This document shows, in pieces, positions 24,479-30,806 of a stretch of 32,564 nucleotides of DNA. The first letter of the stretch is position 1. Every line of letters begins with the position of its first letter. The position numbers and the translations under genes were made by a program. The DNA comes from Streptococcus henryi DSM 19005 (GTDB taxonomy: Bacteria; Bacillota; Bacilli; Lactobacillales; Streptococcaceae), in contig NZ_AQYA01000018.1 of NCBI RefSeq assembly GCF_000376985.1, positions 1 through 32,564 on the forward strand, written 5' to 3'. The notes under the pieces were generated by a model. It did no database searches. It saw only the letters and a program-made list of their open reading frames with translations, and was not told the DNA's origin.

Positions 24479-25142
24479 TCGATTCCTCCTTAAGGCTTTC
24501 TTGGAGCATAGCTAGCGCTGTTTTTCGAGTTCTGAAATAAACCTTGAGGCTAGAACTCTTTAAACGCTTTGAGAGAGCACTGGCGTTTAAACCTAACCGC
24601 TGACCCAACTCTTGTTGATCAAAGTGCTCATCATAAATATCCATATCTAGAGCAGTCTCAAAAACCAGCTCTTGACTAGCACGCCAATCAGCCTTAATAG
24701 CTTCTCCAGCCGCTAAAATAGCATTGATTTGCTCAGCTTTCAATACATCTTCAAGAGCAACTGCCATCTGAGTGTTCCCATAATCATTGTTTTGATGGAT
24801 ATTGTTAATAGCCTTTCTAGCAAGCCAATAAGCGGGGCCGTCAGCTCCAATGCTCAATTCAGGATTGATATCCGTAACAATCTCACCCAAACCGATGCCG
24901 AAACGAATCTGAATAGGCTTGAGGGCTAATATAATATCATCAATAAGGTGGAATAGCGGAGCTTCTGTACTCAACAGAGCCTGAAACTCATCTCCCAGCG
25001 TGATGGAAAATTGGGAAACAATGAAAGTACCATATTTCTGGTTGATGGTTTTAAGACACTCTTCTAGTTTCTTTTGAACGTGATAACGATTATCTAACTT
25101 CTTAGAATCAATCAGGTCACCAATTAATGCAAAATAAATCAT
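24471..25142 (-). CDS. satD: SatD-family protein, cyclase-like domain plus helix-turn-helix
   Basis: 223 residues. The N-terminal 115 residues read YFALIGDLIDSKKL, then ITLGDEFQALL, then RFGIGLGEI, then IGADGPAYWLARKA. This order parallels class III nucleotidyl cyclases: first metal Asp (D9), second in GDEF (D51), G-I-x-x-G-E, and G-x-x-x-N-x-A-A-R. The adenine-selecting Lys is absent and the Asn reads Tyr, while R109 remains. The C-terminus (about 176-197) is a helix-turn-helix: QQELGQRLGLNASALSKRLK. Annotated elsewhere as SatD of unknown function. It likely regulates itself through the tandem palindromes just upstream. AAAGGAG precedes the ATG. Confidence 0.8.
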   Translation of the reverse strand: MIYFALIGDLIDSKKLDNRYHVQKKLEECLKTINQKYGTFIVSQFSITLGDEFQALLSTEAPLFHLIDDIILALKPIQIRFGIGLGEIVTDINPELSIGADGPAYWLARKAINNIHQNNDYGNTQMAVALEDVLKAEQINAILAAGEAIKADWRASQELVFETALDMDIYDEHFDQQELGQRLGLNASALSKRLKSSSLKVYFRTRKTALAMLQESLKEESND

Positions 25143-25158
25143 CTTTAGCTCCTTTCTT

Positions 25159-25209
25159 AAGTCTATTATAACGGACTTTTTGTAAAAAGTCTATTATAAC
25201 GGACTTTTT
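25159..25209 (-). promoter_or_regulatory. Tandem palindromic repeats over the satD promoter
   Basis: Two identical 23-base units (25159-25181 and 25187-25209, period 28), each AAGTC-N10-GACTT with a TATAAT on the minus strand inside (25170-25165 and 25198-25193). A third, partial copy (GTAACGGACT, 25224-25233) lies upstream. The proximal TATAAT with TAGACT 17 bases upstream is the likely promoter. The repeats are candidate operators, possibly for SatD itself. Confidence 0.6.
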
Positions 25210-25262
25210 TAGAAACTTCCTTTGTAACGGACTCAAAAATAGATTCTAGATTTTTGACAAAA

Positions 25263-25296
25263 GAAAAAAGTTTACATAAATAATATTATGTAAACT
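25263..25296 (-). terminator. topA terminator, GTTTACATAA-type hairpin
   Basis: AGTTTACATAA (25269-25279) pairs perfectly with TTATGTAAACT (25286-25296). On the minus strand it is followed by T6. Confidence 0.88.
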
Positions 25297-25306
25297 AAAG
25301 CAATTT

Positions 25307-27430
25307 TTATTTAATTTTAGCTTCTTGGTAATCACACTCTTCATTACTGCAGACAACTTGTTTGCCTCCACCACGAATTTTCTTTTCAACTAGGAAATCA
25401 CCTGATTTTGGACATGAGCGACCAACTGGTAAATCCCATGATGTGAACTCACACTCAGGGTAACGGTCACATCCATAGAAGAGACGGTTACGTTTTGTTT
25501 TACGTTCAATAACCTGACCTTGACCACAAGTTGGACAAGTGACACCAATCTCCTTGGTGATGGCTTTGGTGTTGTGACAGTCTGGGAAATTGCTACAAGC
25601 ATAGAATTTTCCGTAGCGACCAAGTTTGATTACCATAGGGTGACCACAGAGATCACAATCAAAACCAGCAGGCTCATCCTTGATTTGAATCTTCTCGATT
25701 TCTGTCTCTGCTTTTTCCAACTCTTTTTGGAAAGGTTTGTAGAAGGCATCGATAACTTTCTGCCACTGCTCTTTACCAAGCTCGACCTCATCCAATTTTC
25801 CTTCCATCTCAGCCGTAAATTTGACATCTACGATATCAGGGAAGAATTCAACAATCAAGCCATTGACAATTTCACCTAGTTCTGTTGGTTCAAAACGTTT
25901 TGCGGCAAGGTGCACATAATAACGTTTTTGAATGGTCTCAAGTGTTGGTGCATAGGTAGATGGACGACCAACTCCATTTTCTTCTAGGGTTTTAATCAAA
26001 GTTGCTTCAGAATAGCGAGCAGGCGGCTGTGTGAAGTGTTGCTCAGGCTGTGTATTAACTTTCTTAACGATGTCACCCTCATCCATTTCTGGCAACATCT
26101 TATTCTTATCAGAATCGTTGTATACTGCCAAATAACCATCAAATTTAATTTGGCTACCATTAGCAACAAAGATGACACCATTCTGTGAAATATTGACCTT
26201 CATGGTATCAAAGACTGCTGCTGTCATTTGACTGGCAACAAAACGATTCCAAATAAGTGTATAAAGTTTAAGTTGGTCCTTGTCTAGGTACTTAGCAATA
26301 CTTTCAGGCGTATGGAAGACGCTAGATGGACGGATAGCCTCATGGGCATCTTGAGCACCAGATGCGTTTTTAGTACGACTGCCATGCTTAGAATACTTTT
26401 CACCAAAACGATCAGCAATAAAGTTAGCAGCGTCATTTTGCGCCACAGGACTGATACGTGTCGAATCGGTACGCATGTAAGTAATAAGACCTTGATGGCC
26501 TGCAGGTCCAAGATTGATCCCTTCGTACAATTGCTGCGCTACCATCATGGTTTTACGGGTACGGAAATTAATCTTATTAGCAGCGTCTTGTTGCAATGAT
26601 GAAGTTGTGTAAGGAAGAGGTGCATTTCTGCGACGCTCCTTCTTCTCAACCTTATCGACATTGAAGTCATCGCCTTTAATGCGAGCAAGAACTTCCTTGA
26701 CATCGTCATTATTGTGCAATTTCAGTTTTTTACCATCTAAACCATAGAAAGAGGCTTGGAATTTACGAGTGCCTTTTTTGAAGGCACCATCGATTGTCCA
26801 GTACTCTTCGGGCTTAAAGGCTTTGATCTCATTTTCACGATCAATGATAAGTTTGAGAGCTACAGACTGTACACGACCTGCAGAAAGACCTTTTTTGACC
26901 TTCTTCCATAAGATAGGTGAGATAGAGTAACCAACAATACGGTCTAAGACACGGCGCGCTTGCTGTGCATCAACCAAGTCCATGTTGATTCGACGTGGTT
27001 CAACAAAGGCATTCTTCACGGCATCTTTTGTGATTTCATTGAAGACAACACGGTTATCATCGTTCTCATCCAAATCAAGAATATGAGCTAAGTGCCATGA
27101 AATAGCTTCTCCTTCACGGTCCGGGTCACTTGCCAGATAAACTTTTTTAGCTTTTTTAGCCTCTTTTTTAAGGTCATTAATTAAAGGACCTTTACCACGA
27201 ATATTGATGTATTGAGGTTCATAATTATTGTCAAAATCGATAGACATTGTTGATTTTTTCAAATCACGAATATGTCCAACAGAAGCGACAACTTTGTAGT
27301 TTCTACCTAAGTACTTTTCAATTGTTTTAGCTTTGGCAGGTGATTCCACAATAACTAGATTTTTTTGTGGTGCCTTTTTCTTACTAGTTGTTTTTTTAGA
27401 AGCAGTTTTAGTTTTTGTAGCTGTCGCCAT
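25307..27430 (-). CDS. topA: DNA topoisomerase I (type IA)
   Basis: About 707 residues. It relaxes negative supercoils behind RNA polymerase. After a Lys-rich start ([19 protein letters not shown]) come the TOPRIM domain ([19 protein letters not shown] and [14 protein letters not shown]) and the catalytic Tyr in YMRTDSTRI. The C-terminal tail has three Cys-rich zinc modules (CDLCGHPM..., CPTCGQGQV..., CPKSGDF... with CSNEECDY). The frame is open upstream to 27508, but homologues begin at MATATK, so I chose 27430; its ribosome binding site (AAAGAAAG) is weak. A TTGACA-N17-TATTAT promoter lies at 27581-27553, and the leader holds nested palindromes. Confidence 0.97.
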   Translation of the reverse strand: MATATKTKTASKKTTSKKKAPQKNLVIVESPAKAKTIEKYLGRNYKVVASVGHIRDLKKSTMSIDFDNNYEPQYINIRGKGPLINDLKKEAKKAKKVYLASDPDREGEAISWHLAHILDLDENDDNRVVFNEITKDAVKNAFVEPRRINMDLVDAQQARRVLDRIVGYSISPILWKKVKKGLSAGRVQSVALKLIIDRENEIKAFKPEEYWTIDGAFKKGTRKFQASFYGLDGKKLKLHNNDDVKEVLARIKGDDFNVDKVEKKERRRNAPLPYTTSSLQQDAANKINFRTRKTMMVAQQLYEGINLGPAGHQGLITYMRTDSTRISPVAQNDAANFIADRFGEKYSKHGSRTKNASGAQDAHEAIRPSSVFHTPESIAKYLDKDQLKLYTLIWNRFVASQMTAAVFDTMKVNISQNGVIFVANGSQIKFDGYLAVYNDSDKNKMLPEMDEGDIVKKVNTQPEQHFTQPPARYSEATLIKTLEENGVGRPSTYAPTLETIQKRYYVHLAAKRFEPTELGEIVNGLIVEFFPDIVDVKFTAEMEGKLDEVELGKEQWQKVIDAFYKPFQKELEKAETEIEKIQIKDEPAGFDCDLCGHPMVIKLGRYGKFYACSNFPDCHNTKAITKEIGVTCPTCGQGQVIERKTKRNRLFYGCDRYPECEFTSWDLPVGRSCPKSGDFLVEKKIRGGGKQVVCSNEECDYQEAKIK

Positions 27431-27449
27431 ATATACTTTCTTTACCAAT

Positions 27450-27513
27450 ATTGTATGAATTTGGGGTAATGTCATTTTCAAAATGGAAAATGACGAACAA
27501 GAACTCATACAAT
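27450..27513 (-). promoter_or_regulatory. Nested inverted repeats in the topA leader
   Basis: Outer arms ATTGTATGA (27450-27458) and TCATACAAT (27505-27513). Inner arms GTCATTTTC (27471-27479) and GAAAATGAC (27486-27494). Both pairs are perfect 9-bp complements. No T-run follows, so it is not an intrinsic terminator. It lies between the promoter and the start codon. Confidence 0.65.
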
Positions 27514-27552
27514 AATTATCCTTTTTGCATTTTTTCTTTATAAACCTCTAAC

Positions 27553-27581
27553 ATAATAACTTGCTTTTTGGAAACTGTCAA
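27553..27581 (-). promoter_or_regulatory. topA promoter
   Basis: TTGACA (27581-27576), exactly 17 bases, TATTAT (27558-27553) on the minus strand: near consensus. It begins directly after the U-run of the dprA terminator. Confidence 0.85.
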
Positions 27582-27609
27582 CAAAAAAACTTTCTCCTAT
27601 AGGAGAAAG
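27582..27609 (-). terminator. Terminator of dprA
   Basis: On the minus strand CTTTCTCC, TATA, GGAGAAAG (27609-27590), perfect 8-bp arms, followed by T7. Confidence 0.92.
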
Positions 27610-27613
27610 CTGA

Positions 27614-28456
27614 TTAGTGAGTGATTTCAGAAAGTATATCAAATCCCGAGGTGACGCACTTTGCGCCCTCTTGAATAAGATGGTGACAGCCATCAGATTT
27701 TCCGTCTAAAATATTCCCAGGAATGGCAAAAACTTCTCGTCCTTCTTCTAAGGCACGTTCACAAGTAATAAGACTGCCTGAGCGCATTTTTGCTTCTGCA
27801 ACGATGACACCTTGAGAGAGTCCGGCGATGATGCGATTACGATCAGGAAAGTGAAATTTCAAGGGCTGCTCACCAACGGCATACTCTGTCAGCAAGAGAT
27901 GATTCTTCCCGATGTATTCCTGAAGCCTACGATTTTCTTTAGGATAGAAAACATCCAGTCCAGTTCCAATAACTGCAATAGTAGCTCCGCTATTTTTCAA
28001 AGTAGCCACATGAGCGCTAGTATCGATGCCACGCGCCAAACCAGAAACAAGAACGAAGTGATTGCCCAGCTCCTTGATAATCTTCTGAACGGACTTGGTT
28101 CCTGTTTCCGATGCGGAACGCGCACCAACTACCGCGAGTTTAGGTTTCTGTAAGAGTTCAAGGTTTCCTTGGTAAAATAGCAGAGCTGGCGGATTGTAGA
28201 TATTCTTGAGTTCCAGCGGGTATTCCTTGTCTAGTATCGAAATACTAGGATATAGATTAAAGTCCTGTCGCAATTCTTTGATGTTTAGATTCTTATATGC
28301 TTCAATAAATAAAACAGGATTTTTACACTTAGAAACAACAGCCATATCGCGCAAAGACAAGGATTTCCCCACCCGCTTTTGATAATCTAAAATATTAAGG
28401 ATATTGAGGTTGGACAAACCAGCCTTCTTGAGTTTAAATAATTCAAAATTGTTCAT
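27614..28456 (-). CDS. dprA: DNA processing protein DprA (natural transformation)
   Basis: 280 residues. DprA loads RecA on incoming single-stranded DNA and, in pneumococcus, shuts off competence by binding ComE. The N-terminal SAM-like region (1-95) precedes the extended Rossmann fold: LAVVGARSASETGTKSV, FVLVSGLARGIDTSAHVA, VIGTGLDVFYPKENR, FPDRNRIIAGLS, VVAEAKMRSGSLIT, and VFAIPGNILDGKSDGCHHLI. AGGAGG precedes the ATG. A ComX-type box lies 20 bases upstream of the start, so it is a late competence gene with a very short leader. Confidence 0.97.
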   Translation of the reverse strand: MNNFELFKLKKAGLSNLNILNILDYQKRVGKSLSLRDMAVVSKCKNPVLFIEAYKNLNIKELRQDFNLYPSISILDKEYPLELKNIYNPPALLFYQGNLELLQKPKLAVVGARSASETGTKSVQKIIKELGNHFVLVSGLARGIDTSAHVATLKNSGATIAVIGTGLDVFYPKENRRLQEYIGKNHLLLTEYAVGEQPLKFHFPDRNRIIAGLSQGVIVAEAKMRSGSLITCERALEEGREVFAIPGNILDGKSDGCHHLIQEGAKCVTSGFDILSEITH

Positions 28457-28475
28457 ATAGTCCTCCTATATAAAC

Positions 28476-28483
28476 TATTCGAA
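28476..28483 (-). promoter_or_regulatory. ComX (SigX) box of dprA
   Basis: TTCGAATA on the minus strand, preceded by a T-run, matches the streptococcal cin box TACGAATA at seven of eight bases. It is the right distance for a start just before AGGAGG. Confidence 0.75.
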
Positions 28484-28507
28484 AAAAGCTCCGCAAAATA
28501 GCAGAGC
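28482..28507 (-). terminator. Terminator of the acetyltransferase gene, overlapping the dprA cin box
   Basis: On the minus strand GCTCTGC, TATTTT, GCGGAGC (28507-28488) with one G-U, then T6 (28487-28482). The T6 is the T-tract that precedes the cin box. Confidence 0.8.
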
Positions 28508-28517
28508 ATGAAAATTA

Positions 28518-29066
28518 TTATAGTTCTTTAATGACGCGAGCTGGATTTCCAGCCACAACCACATTATCACCGAAGGATTTGGTTACTACAGCTCCGGCAC
28601 CGACGACCACATTGTCACCAAGTGTCACACCTGGTAAGATAGTTGCCCCGCCGCCAATCCAAACATTGTGTCCGATGGTAATTGGGGCTCCATATTCAAG
28701 CCCAGCAATGCGTTCTTTGGCATCGAGTGGGTGTAAAGGCGTTAAAAGCTGAACATTTGGCCCCAGCATGGCATTATCACCGATTCGGATTTCACAGACA
28801 TCCAAAAAAGTTGAATTGAAATTGGCATAGAAGTTTTCGCCAACATGGATATTAGAACCATAATCACATACGAAGCGTGGTTCAATCATGATATTATCAC
28901 CAGTTGTACCAAACCAGTTCTTAACCAGTTCTTTGCGCTTGTCACGGTCAAGTTCATTGTTAAAGGCAGCCATCTTCTCACGCGCTGCCAAGCGTTCTGA
29001 CTTCAAATCAGGATCAGCTGCATCGTAAAGCTGTCCTGCTAACATTTTTTGGCGTTCAGTCATCAT
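28518..29066 (-). CDS. maa: Sugar O-acetyltransferase, hexapeptide family (maltose/galactoside acetyltransferase-like)
   Basis: 182 residues. The N-terminal Mac domain (MTERQKMLAGQLYDAADPDL, then RLAAREKMAAFN) precedes a left-handed beta-helix of hexapeptide repeats: IMIEPRFVCDYGSNIHVGEN, NAMLGPNVQLLTPLHPLD with the catalytic His, then IGHNVWIGGGATILPGVTLG. It transfers acetyl from acetyl-CoA to the 6-OH of maltose, glucose or galactosides. It follows rnhB closely (38 bases) with GAGGTG before the start, so it can be cotranscribed. MTERQ may instead be the start, one codon later. A 16-base palindrome sits just upstream. Confidence 0.88.
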   Translation of the reverse strand: MMTERQKMLAGQLYDAADPDLKSERLAAREKMAAFNNELDRDKRKELVKNWFGTTGDNIMIEPRFVCDYGSNIHVGENFYANFNSTFLDVCEIRIGDNAMLGPNVQLLTPLHPLDAKERIAGLEYGAPITIGHNVWIGGGATILPGVTLGDNVVVGAGAVVTKSFGDNVVVAGNPARVIKEL

Positions 29067-29086
29067 AAATCCACCTCTTTTAGTTC

Positions 29087-29102
29087 TAGTATTGCAATAC
29101 TA
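29087..29102. repeat. Perfect 16-base palindrome between rnhB and the acetyltransferase gene
   Basis: TAGTATTGCAATACTA. With its flanks it is one of three sites in the window of the form CTAGTAT-N4-ATACTA(G/A). The others are at 13471-13488 and 28231-28248. Confidence 0.75.
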
Positions 29103-29104
29103 AG

Positions 29105-29878
29105 TCACATTAACATGCTTTTGATTGGTTCAAATGTCTTTCTATGAATGGGTGTTGGACCAAATTTATCCAAACCTTGCAAATGCGCCTTGGTTCCGTA
29201 TCCTGCATTATGGGCAAAGTCATAACCTGGGTATTTCAAATCAAAATCAGCCATGATGCGGTCACGTGTCACCTTGGCAACAATAGATGCTGCGGCGATT
29301 GACAGCGAATTGGCATCGCCTTTAACGATGGACTCCTGAGCAATATCAACTTCTAGTTGCATAGCATCTATGAGCAAGTAGTCAGGCTTGGTCACTTGCC
29401 CTTCCAAGTTATCAATAGCTTGGAGCATAGCCATCTTGGTTGCTTGGTAAATGTTAACTTGGTCGATAGCAGTATTGTCTTGCATACCAATACCAACAGC
29501 TAGGGCTGCTTCCATGACTTGATTATATATCTCTTCGTGTTTTGATTTAGGAATCTTCTTAGAGTCATTGAGACCTTTGATTTTACAGCCATTTGGCAGA
29601 ATGACACAGGCTGTCACAACAGGACCTGCTAAGGGGCCTCTGCCGACCTCATCAATACCAGCGATGACTTGATAGCCTTTTTGGTAGGCAGCTTTTTCGT
29701 AGCGCAGCATTTCTTCCAAACGCAAGTCTTCATCGATGTCAGCCTGAATGGCCTTTTTACGCTGTCTAATGGCTGTTTGGACACCAGCTCTGCTATCTGC
29801 TTCAAAGTCAGCCCAAGCGGGGTCTGACAGCTGAGTGATAGTCGCTAATGCTTCTTTGACTTCCTTAATTGTCGCCAT
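29105..29878 (-). CDS. rnhB: Ribonuclease HII
   Basis: 257 residues. It removes ribonucleotides from RNA-DNA hybrids and single ribonucleotides from DNA. The catalytic core has the family motif [16 protein letters not shown] (first Asp and Glu), then [21 protein letters not shown], and [14 protein letters not shown]. It ends [12 protein letters not shown]. An N-terminal helical extension of about 75 residues is usual in Firmicutes. I chose the ATG at 29878 because GGAG is six bases upstream. It overlaps the end of rbgA by 14 bases, so the two are coupled. Confidence 0.96.
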   Translation of the reverse strand: MATIKEVKEALATITQLSDPAWADFEADSRAGVQTAIRQRKKAIQADIDEDLRLEEMLRYEKAAYQKGYQVIAGIDEVGRGPLAGPVVTACVILPNGCKIKGLNDSKKIPKSKHEEIYNQVMEAALAVGIGMQDNTAIDQVNIYQATKMAMLQAIDNLEGQVTKPDYLLIDAMQLEVDIAQESIVKGDANSLSIAAASIVAKVTRDRIMADFDLKYPGYDFAHNAGYGTKAHLQGLDKFGPTPIHRKTFEPIKSMLM

Positions 29879-30716
29879 TTTCTTCTCCAACAATATCGAG
29901 AGTATAACGCCCTAGTTTTCCGTCACGCACTTCTTTGACAAAGAGATTGTAGAAACGGTCATAATCGTCGCGGAAACCGAGTTTACGAGTCATTTCCATG
30001 ATGATTTCAGGTGCTTCATCGTCCAAGTTGATGCCTTTAAAGCGCTCAAGCAGACGATCTGGATAATGAGCCTTGAAGTAATTAAGTCCAAAGATTGTCA
30101 CCTCATCCATAGGAAGAAGCTGATCCTTGATAGCACCAGTCAAAGCCAGTTTAAGCCCAACCACTTGGTCCTCAAATTTAGGCCAGAGAATCCCTGGTGT
30201 GTCCAGGATTTCAAGGTCCTTGTTAGACTTAAGCCATTGTTGCCCTTTAGTTACCCCAGGTTTGTTTCCGACAACGGCAATTTTCTTACCAGCCAGGCGG
30301 TTCATGAGGGTTGATTTTCCAGCGTTAGGGATGCCGATAATCATGGTACGCAAGGTCTCTTTTTGGATACCACGCTCGCGGAGCTTGGCAATCTTGTCCG
30401 CCATTAAGTCCTTAGCTGCGTCCGTCACTTTCTTAACTGTTGACTGCTCCTTAGAGTTAATCGCCAAGGTCTTAATCCCTTGGCTCTCAAAGAAGATGCG
30501 CCATTCAGCCGTACGAGCACTATCAGCAAGGTCAGCCTTGTTTAAAATCATGAGTTTTGGCTTGTCGCCCACAATCTTAGTCAGCATAGGGTTCTGACTA
30601 GACAAGGGCAAACGAGCATCAACTAGAATCGTCACAAAATCGACGTGTTTAATGTTTTCCTGCACCTGACGGCGCGCCTTGGACATGTGCCCAGGGAACC
30701 ATTGAATTGTTGCCAT
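29865..30716 (-). CDS. rbgA: Ribosome biogenesis GTPase RbgA (YlqF)
   Basis: 283 residues. It is a circularly permuted GTPase needed for late assembly of the 50S subunit. G4 NKAD and G5 precede G1 [10 protein letters not shown]2 and G3 DTPG, which shows the permutation. The start [17 protein letters not shown] is diagnostic. The frame is open upstream to 30785, but those codons come from the noncoding junction with the integrated element. AAAGGA is 11 bases before the chosen ATG. The usual upstream chromosomal context is replaced by the integrase, so its promoter may have been changed. Confidence 0.96.
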   Translation of the reverse strand: MATIQWFPGHMSKARRQVQENIKHVDFVTILVDARLPLSSQNPMLTKIVGDKPKLMILNKADLADSARTAEWRIFFESQGIKTLAINSKEQSTVKKVTDAAKDLMADKIAKLRERGIQKETLRTMIIGIPNAGKSTLMNRLAGKKIAVVGNKPGVTKGQQWLKSNKDLEILDTPGILWPKFEDQVVGLKLALTGAIKDQLLPMDEVTIFGLNYFKAHYPDRLLERFKGINLDDEAPEIIMEMTRKLGFRDDYDRFYNLFVKEVRDGKLGRYTLDIVGEENGDN

Positions 30717-30740
30717 GAGTTTATAAATCCTTTCGTAGCA

Positions 30741-30792
30741 AGGTTTTTCGTTTGAAAAACCTGCCTGTTTTTTATTAGGCACCAAACAGGCA
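30741..30792 (-). terminator. Integrase terminator and adjacent hairpin at the element edge
   Basis: On the minus strand TGCCTGTTT (30792-30784 as read) pairs with AAACAGGCA (30770-30762), followed by GG and T5. Directly next, AGGTTTTTC (30741-30749) and GAAAAACCT (30754-30762) form a perfect 9-bp hairpin. AGGCACCAA occurs twice (30777-30785 and 30788-30796). The right attachment core or recombinase arm sites may lie here. Confidence 0.65.
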
Positions 30793-30806
30793 CCAAGATT
30801 TTGTAT

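Noticed and set aside
25159..25233. Tandem repeats upstream of satD, considered as a CRISPR remnant.
   Set aside because: Units are separated by only five bases, there is no spacer diversity and no cas gene, and the repeats contain promoter elements.
27431..27508. Upstream extension of TopA starting MSSCSSFS.
   Set aside because: These codons lie across the nested palindromes and do not resemble TopA. Homologues begin at the Lys/Thr-rich MATATK.
30717..30785. Upstream extension of RbgA starting MVPNKKQ.
   Set aside because: It consists of element-junction and hairpin DNA. RbgA begins [11 protein letters not shown].
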